This document shows, piece after piece, positions 7,494 to 16,454 of a DNA stretch of 40,182 nt. The DNA comes from Pseudobutyrivibrio sp. OR37 (GTDB lineage Bacteria > Bacillota > Clostridia > Lachnospirales > Lachnospiraceae). Location: assembly GCF_900113655.1 (NCBI RefSeq), contig NZ_FOQF01000030.1:1-40182 (forward strand), in the 5' to 3' direction. The notes beneath the pieces were generated by a model that was not told the origin of the DNA, did not search any database, and saw only the letters and a list, made by a program, of their open reading frames with translations. The translations under genes were made by a program, and so were the position numbers. Within the stretch, counting starts at the first letter, position 1. Each line of letters opens with the position of its first letter.

Positions 7494-10085
7494 ATGTTTA
7501 GAAAAATAAATTTAAAAGCAATACGAAAAAGGATACTTGCCGCCACGATTATTGTAGCAAGCGTCGTAGGCATACTGCAGCCTATCACTGTCACTGCTGC
7601 GGAAAGCGCTGTAACTACCACAGCTGCCGGCTTTAGTGAAAACTTTATTCCCACTAGAAGCTTCTACCCTAGCTATCTTTCCAAGAATGCATCGCAAAAA
7701 AGCACTACCGTAAAAAAAATCTGGGAGCGACTTTTTTATGAAGAATGGAAAAATCCTAACTGGTCGAAGGCCCAAAGCAAGGGCGGCTACTATGTGAATG
7801 AAACCACTGATTATCATTCCTTAGGAGAAGGTCCCAAAAGCTTTGAAGGGAAAAATTTTGCAAAGGATTCCAAGGATTTTGATGCCTTCCTAGGACAGTC
7901 ATTAATTTCGAATAAAGAATTTTTAGGAGAGCTTGTGGGGCTACCTGGTTACGCCCCAATAGAATCGAAGCTTCATCCCAATGAGACAACGAATATACAA
8001 AACCTTATGAAGAATATCGTATATACGAAGCTCACAAATCCTGAGACCTATCAGTATTTTGCCAAAGCCATGGCAGAGCTTACTGCGGATGGAGCCTACA
8101 TTGGTGTAAACACAGTAGATAAAGCAGGCCATGTGGTTAAAGGAAGTAATAACCTTTTAAAGGATGTAAGCTACAACGGCCAGCCCTTCGACATTTGGAT
8201 GCTATCCTGCCTGGCTTTCCTGTATGAAGGGGACGGTTCGGAAACCTATCTGAATGATGCGCAGGTGGCTTGGCTGAAATCTTATCAGCGATACCTATAT
8301 GATGATTATGTAGATAATGAGGCTAATTCGCTGGCAAAAAAATATCCTTCGATTTATGAATTGATTGCACGTAGTACTGATGCTTCCAACAATTATCGTG
8401 GATACGGCCAGGAATTTTTCAACTATGTTGTGGATAGCAAGCAAGGTGGTGGCGCCTGGCTTAATCAAAATACAAACATCAATGTAGCCAAGCTTGAACA
8501 GGTGGATAATCTGGCGGAAATGTTTAAATTTGCCATAGGCTGGTGCGGTGGATTTGAAAATGAAAACACCTGCCGCGACCACGCCAGCTGCATACATAAG
8601 ATGACTGATTATGATAGATTTGCCATGGCTCTAAAAAACAATACCACTGCCCTTTACTATATAAATGCAAACGAAACTGTCAGTGCAACCTTCGGAAAGT
8701 CTATCAACGACCAAAACGGATATCAATATCGATATATGGTAAAGCACACCAGACCTTTAGATAATACTAATCCAAACAGCCTAAACATCCCCATGAATAA
8801 TCTTATGATTTCAAAGGGAAACACAAGACAAACGGCTAAGTCATGGCATAGTTCTTTTCATGGTGAGGGTACTGGTGTTGCCGTGGCTTATGCACATCTT
8901 TTAACTACCCTGAATCTCAAGGATATTCTTCCAAGCGAAAGTAATCCAGATGGCGTGTCAAATCCACAATTCATCATCATAGGTATCTATGCTGAGGGTG
9001 AATACGCTTGTAAGATGACTAAGGACCCACCGACAAATGGAAATACGAATTCCCACTCTGTATCAAGAAAAAAAGATTTTAAGATAACATGTAGTGAAGG
9101 CATTGATCCTATAGGTGAGGTGAAGTTTAAAGATTATGAAACCCTAGGCGGTGTGCCAACCAAAAACAAGAAAAACGTAACCAAGTTCTATAAATTTGAT
9201 GTTTCAGGACTTACTGATGTTTCAATGCTAGAAGCAGCAAAAATTCAGATTTCAGTTGGAGCAAGTTCTAGCGCAGATGCAACAAACGCTTCAGGCTCAA
9301 GCTCGCCTGAAGGAGCCACATACTATACCTATGCACGAGTAGATGCCATGCCTACAGTTTTTGTAGAAAGCCCGATAAATGATTGCGACATCAATGAGCA
9401 TAGCTACAATGGAAGTATAAAATGGGGCGAGAACTACTCCACCGCTACCATCACCTATACTTGTAGAAAGGATAATACCTTAGATAAAAGTCATAACATG
9501 ATTTTGACCTCACCGGTAATAACCCACGACACAATTGATGGAATCACCACTCATAAAGCCACAGGTGCTTATGGAGAAACCTATAGGATGGTGGTCAACA
9601 AAGATAATCGAAAGCCGATGGAGCCAGCGAAGGTAATCCTGAATGATTCTAATGCTTCGAATTACAAGGATAATGATTACAGCGCCACCGTGATTAATCC
9701 AATGGGTTCAGGTCCAAATGATATTCACTATGGCTACACCCACGCCTCGGTCAAGCTTCACAACGGCAGCCTGCACAAGGGCCACATCCCATTAGGGGTT
9801 AAGAAGATAGAAATCTACTATACTGCCTCTGAGGTCCTGGAGGAATTGATTTTTTATGTAAAATCGGGGAATGGAAAAACAATTGGATATGCCTATGTTA
9901 CCTCCAATACTGGAAAGGTAACTATTAATCTATCAGATACTTCAGACAAAGCATTGACTGATAGCTATATTGATTTTGATGGAAGTGCTTACACCAAGCA
10001 TGAGCTTAATGATTATTGGTGGAACGGACAACCTGCACCATCATCTGCAAAGTTGTCCGTTGATAAAATTCTTATGTATTTTTAA
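7494..10085 (+). CDS. Large secreted protein of unknown function (863 aa)
   Basis: AAAGGAAG stands 5 bases before the ATG. Residues 1-36 form a signal peptide: KRIL, a hydrophobic core, then TVTAAES. The mature part has no membrane helix and no sortase motif, so it should be released or held by its partners. Residues about 60-480 are Trp/Tyr-rich and probably mostly helical, with a cysteine/histidine cluster C351...C360-RDH-ASC366-IH368. The C-terminal 350 residues look beta-rich, and the protein ends in KILMYF. I recognise no catalytic motif or known domain. It is the last gene of the operon; its stop overlaps the stop of the converging HAD gene and no terminator lies between. A surface-exposed or secreted role is inferred from the signal peptide only. 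Confidence 0.8.
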   Translation: MFRKINLKAIRKRILAATIIVASVVGILQPITVTAAESAVTTTAAGFSENFIPTRSFYPSYLSKNASQKSTTVKKIWERLFYEEWKNPNWSKAQSKGGYYVNETTDYHSLGEGPKSFEGKNFAKDSKDFDAFLGQSLISNKEFLGELVGLPGYAPIESKLHPNETTNIQNLMKNIVYTKLTNPETYQYFAKAMAELTADGAYIGVNTVDKAGHVVKGSNNLLKDVSYNGQPFDIWMLSCLAFLYEGDGSETYLNDAQVAWLKSYQRYLYDDYVDNEANSLAKKYPSIYELIARSTDASNNYRGYGQEFFNYVVDSKQGGGAWLNQNTNINVAKLEQVDNLAEMFKFAIGWCGGFENENTCRDHASCIHKMTDYDRFAMALKNNTTALYYINANETVSATFGKSINDQNGYQYRYMVKHTRPLDNTNPNSLNIPMNNLMISKGNTRQTAKSWHSSFHGEGTGVAVAYAHLLTTLNLKDILPSESNPDGVSNPQFIIIGIYAEGEYACKMTKDPPTNGNTNSHSVSRKKDFKITCSEGIDPIGEVKFKDYETLGGVPTKNKKNVTKFYKFDVSGLTDVSMLEAAKIQISVGASSSADATNASGSSSPEGATYYTYARVDAMPTVFVESPINDCDINEHSYNGSIKWGENYSTATITYTCRKDNTLDKSHNMILTSPVITHDTIDGITTHKATGAYGETYRMVVNKDNRKPMEPAKVILNDSNASNYKDNDYSATVINPMGSGPNDIHYGYTHASVKLHNGSLHKGHIPLGVKKIEIYYTASEVLEELIFYVKSGNGKTIGYAYVTSNTGKVTINLSDTSDKALTDSYIDFDGSAYTKHELNDYWWNGQPAPSSAKLSVDKILMYF

Positions 10086-10876
10086 ATCAAACCAAAATGC
10101 TTGAGGCCATTATAAATGCCATCCTCATCAAAGGCTGTGGTGACATAGTCTGCTGCAGCCTTTGCTCTGTCGGTGCCATTGCCCATGGCGATACCAACAT
10201 GTGCCGCCTCCAGCATATCAAGATCATTTTCACTATCTCCAAAGGCGTAGGTGTTGGCTGGGTCGATACCTACCAGCTCACAAGCCTTTAGCATGCCCGT
10301 AGCCTTGTTGTGTCCTGCTGGAACCAGCTCGCACACTTCATCGTTATGGGCTATTATTGAATAATGCTTTGAAAGACGTTCAAAACATTCTATTCTTTTA
10401 TCTGCCTCAACATCTGTGGCGCAGGACATTTTATTAATAACCCAATCACCATAATAATCGCCGCCGATTGTAACTAAATCTGAACCTAAATCACGGCGAA
10501 GTACATTGCCAAAATAATCATCATGGCCAAATTCGTCATCATCCATGTAGATTTTTTTAGGGCCTTCAAGGATTGGTCTAAAGCCATAATCTCTAATCAT
10601 TTCGATAGTCTTTTTGGCGAATTCCTTGTCGATGACCTTTTCGTATAAAACATCTCCATTGATTTCCACGTGGCAACCGCAGGAGCAAACAATTCCATCA
10701 AAGCCTAAGCTAAGCAAATCCTTGTCCTGTATAAAGGATCTGGCTCTTCCACTACAAATGAAAGCTAGATGACCATTTTCTCTAAGCTTTTTAATGCCCT
10801 CTCTACAACTATCTGGAATATATTTTTCGTAATTCCAAAGTGTACCATCTATGTCAAAAAATACTGCTGACTTCAT
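10082..10876 (-). CDS. Cof-type HAD-superfamily phosphatase
   Basis: 264 residues with all HAD motifs of the Cof/IIB subfamily: FFDIDGT near the N-terminus (nucleophile D8, acid D10), ICSGR (motif II), a lysine in HNKATG, and GDSENDLDML (motif III). Such enzymes dephosphorylate sugar phosphates or related small molecules in the cytosol; the substrate cannot be read from sequence. It starts 8 bases after the truncated glycosylphosphotransferase stop, so it is the last gene of the minus-strand glycosyltransferase unit. Its stop codon shares bases with the stop of the converging 863-residue gene. It may trim a sugar-phosphate precursor, but that is contextual inference. Confidence 0.93.
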   Translation of the reverse strand: MKSAVFFDIDGTLWNYEKYIPDSCREGIKKLRENGHLAFICSGRARSFIQDKDLLSLGFDGIVCSCGCHVEINGDVLYEKVIDKEFAKKTIEMIRDYGFRPILEGPKKIYMDDDEFGHDDYFGNVLRRDLGSDLVTIGGDYYGDWVINKMSCATDVEADKRIECFERLSKHYSIIAHNDEVCELVPAGHNKATGMLKACELVGIDPANTYAFGDSENDLDMLEAAHVGIAMGNGTDRAKAAADYVTTAFDEDGIYNGLKHFGLI

Positions 10877-10884
10877 AAAACAAA

Positions 10885-11748
10885 CTAATCCTTTTTTGTA
10901 ATCATTCTAAAGAATGCAGACTCTAATCGTTCTGCCCTGGTAACAAATGAAACCTGAGTGTCACGTATCGTAATTACGGAGTGACCACTGATTTCATCAA
11001 TCTCCTGCTCAACATAATTCATAGCGCTGTCCTGAAGACTGCGGTGCACTAGAATGTTGTGCTTTAAGAGTGTGTCGATTGTCTCTGTTTCCACTGTAGC
11101 ATCGCTAAGCTCCAGATATGCTTCATCCACCTTTTTATCAACCAAAAATTCTTCAAGTTTATCCAGGCCCACAACAGAATCAAAGTGGTCTACATAATCA
11201 TTATCAGCTTCCTTTGTCATTGCCACGCCTACGATTTCATAGTCGTTTTCGAAGGAACCTCTAAGAACTCTTTTGATTGTCTTTTGAGTTTGATTGCCAT
11301 CGCAAACAATAATCAACTTTGGACAAAGCTGTGAGTGGAAGCGACTGAAACGGATAAAGCATTTTAAAGCGCTGCGCCCGATAATTATAAACATATAGCA
11401 TACTGCAAAGGCTGCTGCATAAACACTTCGTGAGAAGTTTTGGGCAGTCTTGATAGTGTATAAAACTACGGTGAAGAAAGCCCATGTTACAAATACCTGA
11501 ACCAAAATGCTTTGACATTCCTTGAAGAAGCTTCTTTTGATTACACCTGAAAGATTCTTACTGATAAGCAAGATAACCAAATAAACCGCAACTAAAACCA
11601 CACCATAATCGAAGAACAATTCGCCATGGTGAACGGCGCTAAAATTGTAACGGAATCTAGTGACAAGCCAATATCCAAATATCAATGCTGCCAAATCTAA
11701 AACTATAAAATCCGCATGCTTCTTAATATAGAGTAAAGTTTTTTTCAT
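10885..11748 (-). CDS. Polyprenyl glycosylphosphotransferase paralogue lacking the catalytic domain
   Basis: 287 residues (ATG at 11748, GGAG 9 bases upstream; a TTG at 11751 is also possible). It begins with about four membrane helices, among them a DFIVLDLAALIFGYWL segment comparable to DFITLDTLAALLALAI in the full-length enzyme at 13659-15083. A soluble CoA-binding-3-like domain follows (KLIIVCDGN...YEIVGVA...VDEAYLEL). It stops at RAERLESAFFRMITKKD, where the full-length paralogue continues into its last membrane helix and catalytic sugar-1-phosphate transferase domain. It therefore cannot carry that chemistry. It may be a degraded gene or a regulatory/assembly subunit; the normal ribosome site and operon position favour expression. 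Confidence 0.85.
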   Translation of the reverse strand: MKKTLLYIKKHADFIVLDLAALIFGYWLVTRFRYNFSAVHHGELFFDYGVVLVAVYLVILLISKNLSGVIKRSFFKECQSILVQVFVTWAFFTVVLYTIKTAQNFSRSVYAAAFAVCYMFIIIGRSALKCFIRFSRFHSQLCPKLIIVCDGNQTQKTIKRVLRGSFENDYEIVGVAMTKEADNDYVDHFDSVVGLDKLEEFLVDKKVDEAYLELSDATVETETIDTLLKHNILVHRSLQDSAMNYVEQEIDEISGHSVITIRDTQVSFVTRAERLESAFFRMITKKD

Positions 11749-11767
11749 CAACCTAATCTCCTTAAGG

Positions 11768-12700
11768 TTATACCCACAGCCTGAACCAGCAATTGTGGTG
11801 TGCTCTGGTAAAATTGTATTTTTTGTAAAAGCTCATTCTTTTAAGCTTGGATTTTTCTCCGATTTTGGAAAATCTAATTAGGATGTTTTTCTTATCCTTT
11901 GGGATGAAATCTGCCTTGGCGATTTCTCCCGCAAAAGCTCTTGCCTCATTTACAAAAGCTTTTTTCTTTTCAAGAAGGCTGCCATTTTTTAAATCAGATA
12001 CATTTCGATTTCGTTTGTCGGAATCTGTTTCTGTGGTGGCGCCCATAGTATTATGCCCTGTCTGTCTGTAATATACAAGTGGTTCATCCAAAGCCAAGAC
12101 CTCGCCCGTGATGGCTGCAATATCAAGCACAAAAGCATCGTGCATTGGTATATTTTCAAGGTTCAGCTTTGGTAATGCAGCTACAACTAAATCCCTAAGT
12201 GCCCTGTTAAAGCACATGGTACATCCTGCTGCAGGATTATCAATTAAAATCTGTGTATAGGAGGTGTTACCTGGCTCTCTTCCGATGTATCGTATAAACG
12301 AATCAGAAAGAACCTGCAAACCTTCATCTACAACCCACATATCTGTAAATACACATTTAGGTGCTTCCGCTGGGCCTAATGTCTTAAGCGACTTTTCGAT
12401 TTTGGTAGATTCCCAAACATCGTCCTGGTCGCAGAAGAAATAAACATCGGCATCTACCTTACCAAGCATCCAAAGGAAATTAGCCTTGGCGCTGCCGCAA
12501 GGTTCGCCGAAAAGCAGCTCTAGCTTATCAGGATATTGGTCCCGATAATCATTTAAAATGGCCACAGTTTCATCTGTGGAGCCATCGTCATGAACTACTA
12601 TTCTAAAATCTGAAAATGTCTGTTTAAGCAAGCTATCAAGCTGCTGTTTTAAGTATTCCTGCCCATTATAGGTGGCAAGTAAAACTGCAATATTTTTCAT
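11768..12700 (-). CDS. Family 2 glycosyltransferase, rhamnosyltransferase-like
   Basis: 310 residues with a GT-A fold start: MKNIAVLLATYNGQEYL, the nucleotide-binding DDGST (38-42) and the metal-binding DQDD at 91-94. NPAAGCTMCFNR and PMHDAF match the rhamnosyltransferase-like GT2 subgroup as I recall it; dTDP-rhamnose is available from the rfb genes at the right end. It lacks membrane segments and should act at the cytoplasmic membrane face on a lipid-linked glycan. The start codon overlaps the previous gene's stop as TAATG, so translation is probably coupled; no clear ribosome site of its own is seen. Acceptor and linkage are unknown. Confidence 0.9.
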   Translation of the reverse strand: MKNIAVLLATYNGQEYLKQQLDSLLKQTFSDFRIVVHDDGSTDETVAILNDYRDQYPDKLELLFGEPCGSAKANFLWMLGKVDADVYFFCDQDDVWESTKIEKSLKTLGPAEAPKCVFTDMWVVDEGLQVLSDSFIRYIGREPGNTSYTQILIDNPAAGCTMCFNRALRDLVVAALPKLNLENIPMHDAFVLDIAAITGEVLALDEPLVYYRQTGHNTMGATTETDSDKRNRNVSDLKNGSLLEKKKAFVNEARAFAGEIAKADFIPKDKKNILIRFSKIGEKSKLKRMSFYKKYNFTRAHHNCWFRLWV

Positions 12701-13584
12701 TATCTGTTAAAACCGTAACCCGTCCCCGTGTATTTTTTAAACTTAAGATTATCAATAAATAAACCAAGATTTGCAAGTGAGCAAGTTATCTTTCCAAGTG
12801 TAGAGCTGGCTCTAAACTGATTCTTGTAGGTAATCATTTCGTGCAAGGTGAAAATATCCTCCTGTTTGAAATAATCACACTCAGCCAACAAATCCAGAAA
12901 ATCATAAACTGATGCATCAGTGATATTGGTATCCTTGGAAAGATTTGATTTGGTGTATCTGTGAGTATACAACGGCTGGTCCAAGTAATCAAATCTAACA
13001 CCTGCTGCAAGAAGAAGCAGCCATAGATAATAATCATCGGCGCCGTTTTTCTGAACCAGATGCTCCTGCCAAAATTCAGGCACAATATCCTTTTTGATGA
13101 GACACTGGCCTGGTGATATTATCTGAATACCGATTCTAAGGTAGGTAGCTAAATCGCTAATCAAAGATTTGTGATAATCGTTTCTGTACCATAAAAGCTT
13201 TGAGCCATCGGACTGCTCTAGCAGGGCATTGCATACAAGCACCTTAGAGCTTTTGGCAATGGCGGCTGATAGCATCTGCACCAATGCATTACCCTCAAGC
13301 ACATCGTCCTGGTCCAAAAACATTACATAATCTCCAGTGGCAACATTTAGACCAGTCACGCGGCTATAGTGTATGCCCTTATTTTCATCGTTGGTGACAA
13401 CCTTTATGAAACTGTTTTCTTCGGATGGAACCTGAAGCTTTTTCCATGGGCTATCATTAACCAGGATGACCTCCAGACTATGGCCTGCCTGCTTAAGCTC
13501 CAATTCGTTAGATAGCATACTATCAATAAATCCATCCATGTATTTATCCCCTTCATAAAATGGGGTTATAACTGTAATTTTCAT
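12700..13584 (-). CDS. Family 2 glycosyltransferase
   Basis: 294 residues from the ATG at 13584, chosen because AAGGAG lies 5 bases upstream; an ATG ten codons earlier has no such site. The GT-A domain shows ITVITPFYEGDKYM, VILVNDSPW in place of the usual DDGS, and the DxD-like MFLDQDDV. C-terminal helices follow without membrane segments. It is the first gene of the unit that continues into the rhamnosyltransferase-like gene, the truncated glycosylphosphotransferase and the HAD phosphatase. It starts only about 30 bases after a strong terminator and probably has its own promoter embedded there. Sugar specificity unknown. Confidence 0.9.
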   Translation of the reverse strand: MKITVITPFYEGDKYMDGFIDSMLSNELELKQAGHSLEVILVNDSPWKKLQVPSEENSFIKVVTNDENKGIHYSRVTGLNVATGDYVMFLDQDDVLEGNALVQMLSAAIAKSSKVLVCNALLEQSDGSKLLWYRNDYHKSLISDLATYLRIGIQIISPGQCLIKKDIVPEFWQEHLVQKNGADDYYLWLLLLAAGVRFDYLDQPLYTHRYTKSNLSKDTNITDASVYDFLDLLAECDYFKQEDIFTLHEMITYKNQFRASSTLGKITCSLANLGLFIDNLKFKKYTGTGYGFNR

Positions 13585-13610
13585 CTTATCTCCTTGAAAG
13601 GGCTTAATTA

Positions 13611-13650
13611 ACAAAAAGCCCCGTAAAGATTATTATAACCTTTACGGGGG
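13611..13650 (-). terminator. Rho-independent terminator of the UDPGP-glycosylphosphotransferase unit
   Basis: On the minus strand CCCCGTAAAG (13649-13640) pairs perfectly with CTTTACGGGG (13628-13619) around an 11-base loop. The 3' arm is followed by CTTTTTGTT. It directly follows the stop of the glycosylphosphotransferase gene. Confidence 0.9.
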
Positions 13651-13661
13651 TGATTTGTCTA
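13632..13661 (-). promoter_or_regulatory. Candidate promoter overlapping the terminator
   Basis: On the minus strand TAGACA (13661-13656) and a perfect TATAAT (13637-13632) are 18 bases apart. The -10 box is exactly in the terminator loop. A transcript from here would start near 13625, after most of the 5' arm, so it could not form the terminator and would run into the glycosyltransferase at 13584. Confidence 0.5.
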
Positions 13662-15083
13662 TTTAGAGCCAGCACCTTTAAATACTACTGCTACTGTTCT
13701 GAACAAAATATTGATATCCAACCCAAGGGACCAGTTTCTGATGTACTGAGTATCAAGGGCTACAACGTCCTCGAAATCAGTGATGTTGCTACGACCTGAA
13801 ACCTGCCACAAACCGGTAAGACCAGGTCGGCCTGCCAGACGTGCCTTGTGATGTAAATCGTATTGTTCGTATTCATTTTCTGTAGGTGGTCTGGTACCTA
13901 CCAGAGACATATCTCCAATTAAAACATTCCAGAACTGTGGCAATTCGTCGATAGAATATTTACGAATGAAATGACCTGCTGGGAAAATTCTAGGATCATT
14001 TTCCATCTTGAACATAAGACCATTCATTTCGTTTTGAGCCATCAATTCTTTCTTTCGCTCTTCTGCATCTACATACATGCTTCGGAACTTATAAAACTTA
14101 AACTTACGGCCATTCTTGCCCACACGTGTCTGTGAAAAGAACACAGGACCTGGTGCCTGAATCTTGATGATAGGTGCAAGGAATATGAATGCAATAGCAC
14201 AAAATACCAAGCCCACAAGACTGCCAAGAATATCAACTAAACGCTTTGCAAAGCTTTCGCGATTAGTAGCGATGTGCATACTAGTTGTCATGGTGATGTA
14301 ATCACCATAGTATTCAATAGCACGATTCTTAAGTAAGTGATCAGTGTGGATGAGTGAAATGTGAACTGTGCATCCCAAATCTGCAAGACGCTCAGCCAAA
14401 AGCTCCTCACTGTATCTATTTTTACCATCGATGAAAACCTCATCGACAACGTGTGTACGGATGTATTCAAAAACCGAATCACAATCACCAACTACTGGGA
14501 CGCCTTGTATCTTTTTACCTACCCAGTTTTTATCGATTACTGCACAACCAACTACCTTGTATTCCACGTAAGGATTGTTGGCAAGCTGTCCTAAGCAATG
14601 CTTAACTGTGCTTGAATCGGCTATAACAAGCATTGAAGATTTGTTAACATCCTCAAGCTTTCTATAGCGAATGATACGCTTGAACATGATTCTGAAGGCA
14701 AACATGATGAGAACCATCAGCGGTGCCCAGGTAAAAATCACTGCTCTTGAAATGTAGCTTGAATATCTGAACGCATATAGAAAAATAAGCAAGCCACACA
14801 AATTAACAAATGAATGAAGGGCTACTGCCCCTAATTCCTGATATTTATTACGATGTACAATACCTGTATATGGATCACGAAGTGAAGCATTTAAGATACT
14901 GATGAAAATAATCATCGTAAATAAGTTTGCATAGATGTATTTGTGTGGGAAATATGCATCTCCTATTATTACACTGTCATATCTAATGTAAATCGCAATT
15001 GCTAAAGCTAGTAATGCTGCCAATGTATCTAATGTTATAAAGTCCCAATGCTTCGCCCAAAATTTCTTTTTTCTTTTATACAT
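13659..15083 (-). CDS. Polyprenyl-phosphate sugar-1-phosphate transferase (initiating enzyme)
   Basis: 474 residues with full WbaP/CpsE-type architecture: about four N-terminal membrane helices, a soluble CoA-binding-3-like domain at roughly 150-255, one more membrane helix at about 285-308, then the bacterial sugar transferase domain. Motifs of the last domain are present: FFSQTRVGKNGRKFKFYKFRSM, SIDELPQFWNVLIGDMSLVG and GRPGLTGLWQVSGRS. It moves a hexose 1-phosphate from a UDP-sugar to undecaprenyl phosphate at the membrane, the first step of repeat-unit synthesis. It follows the UDPGP-family gene by 13 bases and is followed by a strong terminator. The sugar (glucose, galactose or other) cannot be decided. 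Confidence 0.95.
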   Translation of the reverse strand: MYKRKKKFWAKHWDFITLDTLAALLALAIAIYIRYDSVIIGDAYFPHKYIYANLFTMIIFISILNASLRDPYTGIVHRNKYQELGAVALHSFVNLCGLLIFLYAFRYSSYISRAVIFTWAPLMVLIMFAFRIMFKRIIRYRKLEDVNKSSMLVIADSSTVKHCLGQLANNPYVEYKVVGCAVIDKNWVGKKIQGVPVVGDCDSVFEYIRTHVVDEVFIDGKNRYSEELLAERLADLGCTVHISLIHTDHLLKNRAIEYYGDYITMTTSMHIATNRESFAKRLVDILGSLVGLVFCAIAFIFLAPIIKIQAPGPVFFSQTRVGKNGRKFKFYKFRSMYVDAEERKKELMAQNEMNGLMFKMENDPRIFPAGHFIRKYSIDELPQFWNVLIGDMSLVGTRPPTENEYEQYDLHHKARLAGRPGLTGLWQVSGRSNITDFEDVVALDTQYIRNWSLGLDINILFRTVAVVFKGAGSK

Positions 15084-15096
15084 TAGACCCCCTAGC

Positions 15097-16320
15097 TTAA
15101 AGCACTACACCATTTTTTTCCAATAACTCTCTTGCACTATCAACTGAATCTACACCGTGAAGATTCTTGATTGGTGCGAACTCATAATTTCTGTCTACCT
15201 CAAATGCTAAATTGTTATCCATCATGTGAATCATATCGAGAACAAGTAACTCGAACTTGTAGCCGTTAGGCTCTGTAGGAGATACTTTATTTCCGGCTGC
15301 ATCTACATAAGGAATCTTCTTTTCAACAATGTGAACTACCATGTTGTTATCTACGATTTCATCAAGCTTTTCAACTGAGAATAAGTAGTTAAGGATAACA
15401 CCATATTTGTATAGTAAGCTGCCATCAGCTGCCCTTGCTTCTGACATCTCCTTTGACATTTCGTAGTATTCTACGATGCCAGGCTTGCCATCCTCGAGGC
15501 AAAGAAGTCCCATCTTTTCAGCTGGCTCAACCTTACGTACGACCTTGGAACCTGAAACATAATTTCCAAGGATAGTTGCGCCTACGAATAATGGATCTGC
15601 GATACGCTGAAGAACATTATCAACAGCGAATACATTAAGCCACTTAACACCTCTAGCCTGGATGTCGCTCTTAAGGCCTGCCTTAAGTAAAGATGCATAC
15701 CAGCCACCGTTTCCGTTTGGTGATGTAGCAAGGCGTCCCTCTTCCTCAAGAAGAAGCTTGCCGTCATAATCAACAGCACATGCCATATCCTGAATAAAGA
15801 ATTTTACATATTCCGAATTGTATCCGAAATAATCATGTTCTGCGAAGAAATCTCTAGTAGCCTTATCGTTCTTTTCGCTTGTCATGATGTAGAGAGGTAC
15901 GAAAGCATCGGCTTTCTTAACAACCTCAAGAAGATTGTTGATAAGGCACTCGAAGATATATAAATCATGTGTCTGACCAACATTGTAGCAACCCTTTGGT
16001 AGATCAAAACCAAGACGTGTTCCCATTCCACCAGCAAGTAAGATAGCACCAACCTCACCCTTTTTGATTGCCTCAAGACCTGCTGCCTCGAACTCATCCT
16101 TTCTGGCTGCGATTTCTGAAAGCTCGATTGCAGGTGGTACTGCAAACTCTCCCCTAGCTGATGCAGAATCGTTACCGATAAGCTCGAAATCAGCCCAATT
16201 GATATTATCAATCTGAGCTAAAAATGATTCTTTCTGAGCTTCTGAAAGATTATCAAAGCCACGCATAACATGACCCTGTCCGCGACTTTCGAGAAGTTCA
16301 ATTGCTTGTTCTTTTGTCAT
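15097..16320 (-). CDS. UDPGP-family UTP:sugar-1-phosphate uridylyltransferase
   Basis: 407 residues from the ATG at 16320 (GGGAG 8 bases upstream; the frame opens ten codons earlier without a better site). The nucleotide-binding signature LAGGMGTRLGFDLPKG at 95-110 is that of the eukaryote-type UDPGP family (UDP-N-acetylhexosamine or UDP-glucose pyrophosphorylase), not the GalU family. It would make a UDP-sugar in the cytosol, fitting the next gene, which consumes one. Whether it uses GlcNAc-1-P, GalNAc-1-P or glucose-1-P cannot be told. It heads a two-gene unit. Confidence 0.92.
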   Translation of the reverse strand: MTKEQAIELLESRGQGHVMRGFDNLSEAQKESFLAQIDNINWADFELIGNDSASARGEFAVPPAIELSEIAARKDEFEAAGLEAIKKGEVGAILLAGGMGTRLGFDLPKGCYNVGQTHDLYIFECLINNLLEVVKKADAFVPLYIMTSEKNDKATRDFFAEHDYFGYNSEYVKFFIQDMACAVDYDGKLLLEEEGRLATSPNGNGGWYASLLKAGLKSDIQARGVKWLNVFAVDNVLQRIADPLFVGATILGNYVSGSKVVRKVEPAEKMGLLCLEDGKPGIVEYYEMSKEMSEARAADGSLLYKYGVILNYLFSVEKLDEIVDNNMVVHIVEKKIPYVDAAGNKVSPTEPNGYKFELLVLDMIHMMDNNLAFEVDRNYEFAPIKNLHGVDSVDSARELLEKNGVVL

Positions 16321-16376
16321 ATAACTTTCTCCCTTTCCGTTTAATCCCAAAAGTGGATTTCACGCATTTTTCACAG

Positions 16377-16404
16377 TGTATATAATATACAACAATTTTT
16401 GCAA
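16377..16404 (-). promoter_or_regulatory. Candidate promoter of the UDPGP gene
   Basis: On the minus strand TTGCAA (16404-16399) and TATACA (16382-16377) are 16 bases apart, about 57 bases before the ATG. Both boxes deviate from consensus, so this is a moderate candidate. Confidence 0.4.
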
Positions 16405-16454
16405 AAAATGTGCATAAAAATACTTAATTTTTTATATACTTTATCTGTATATAG

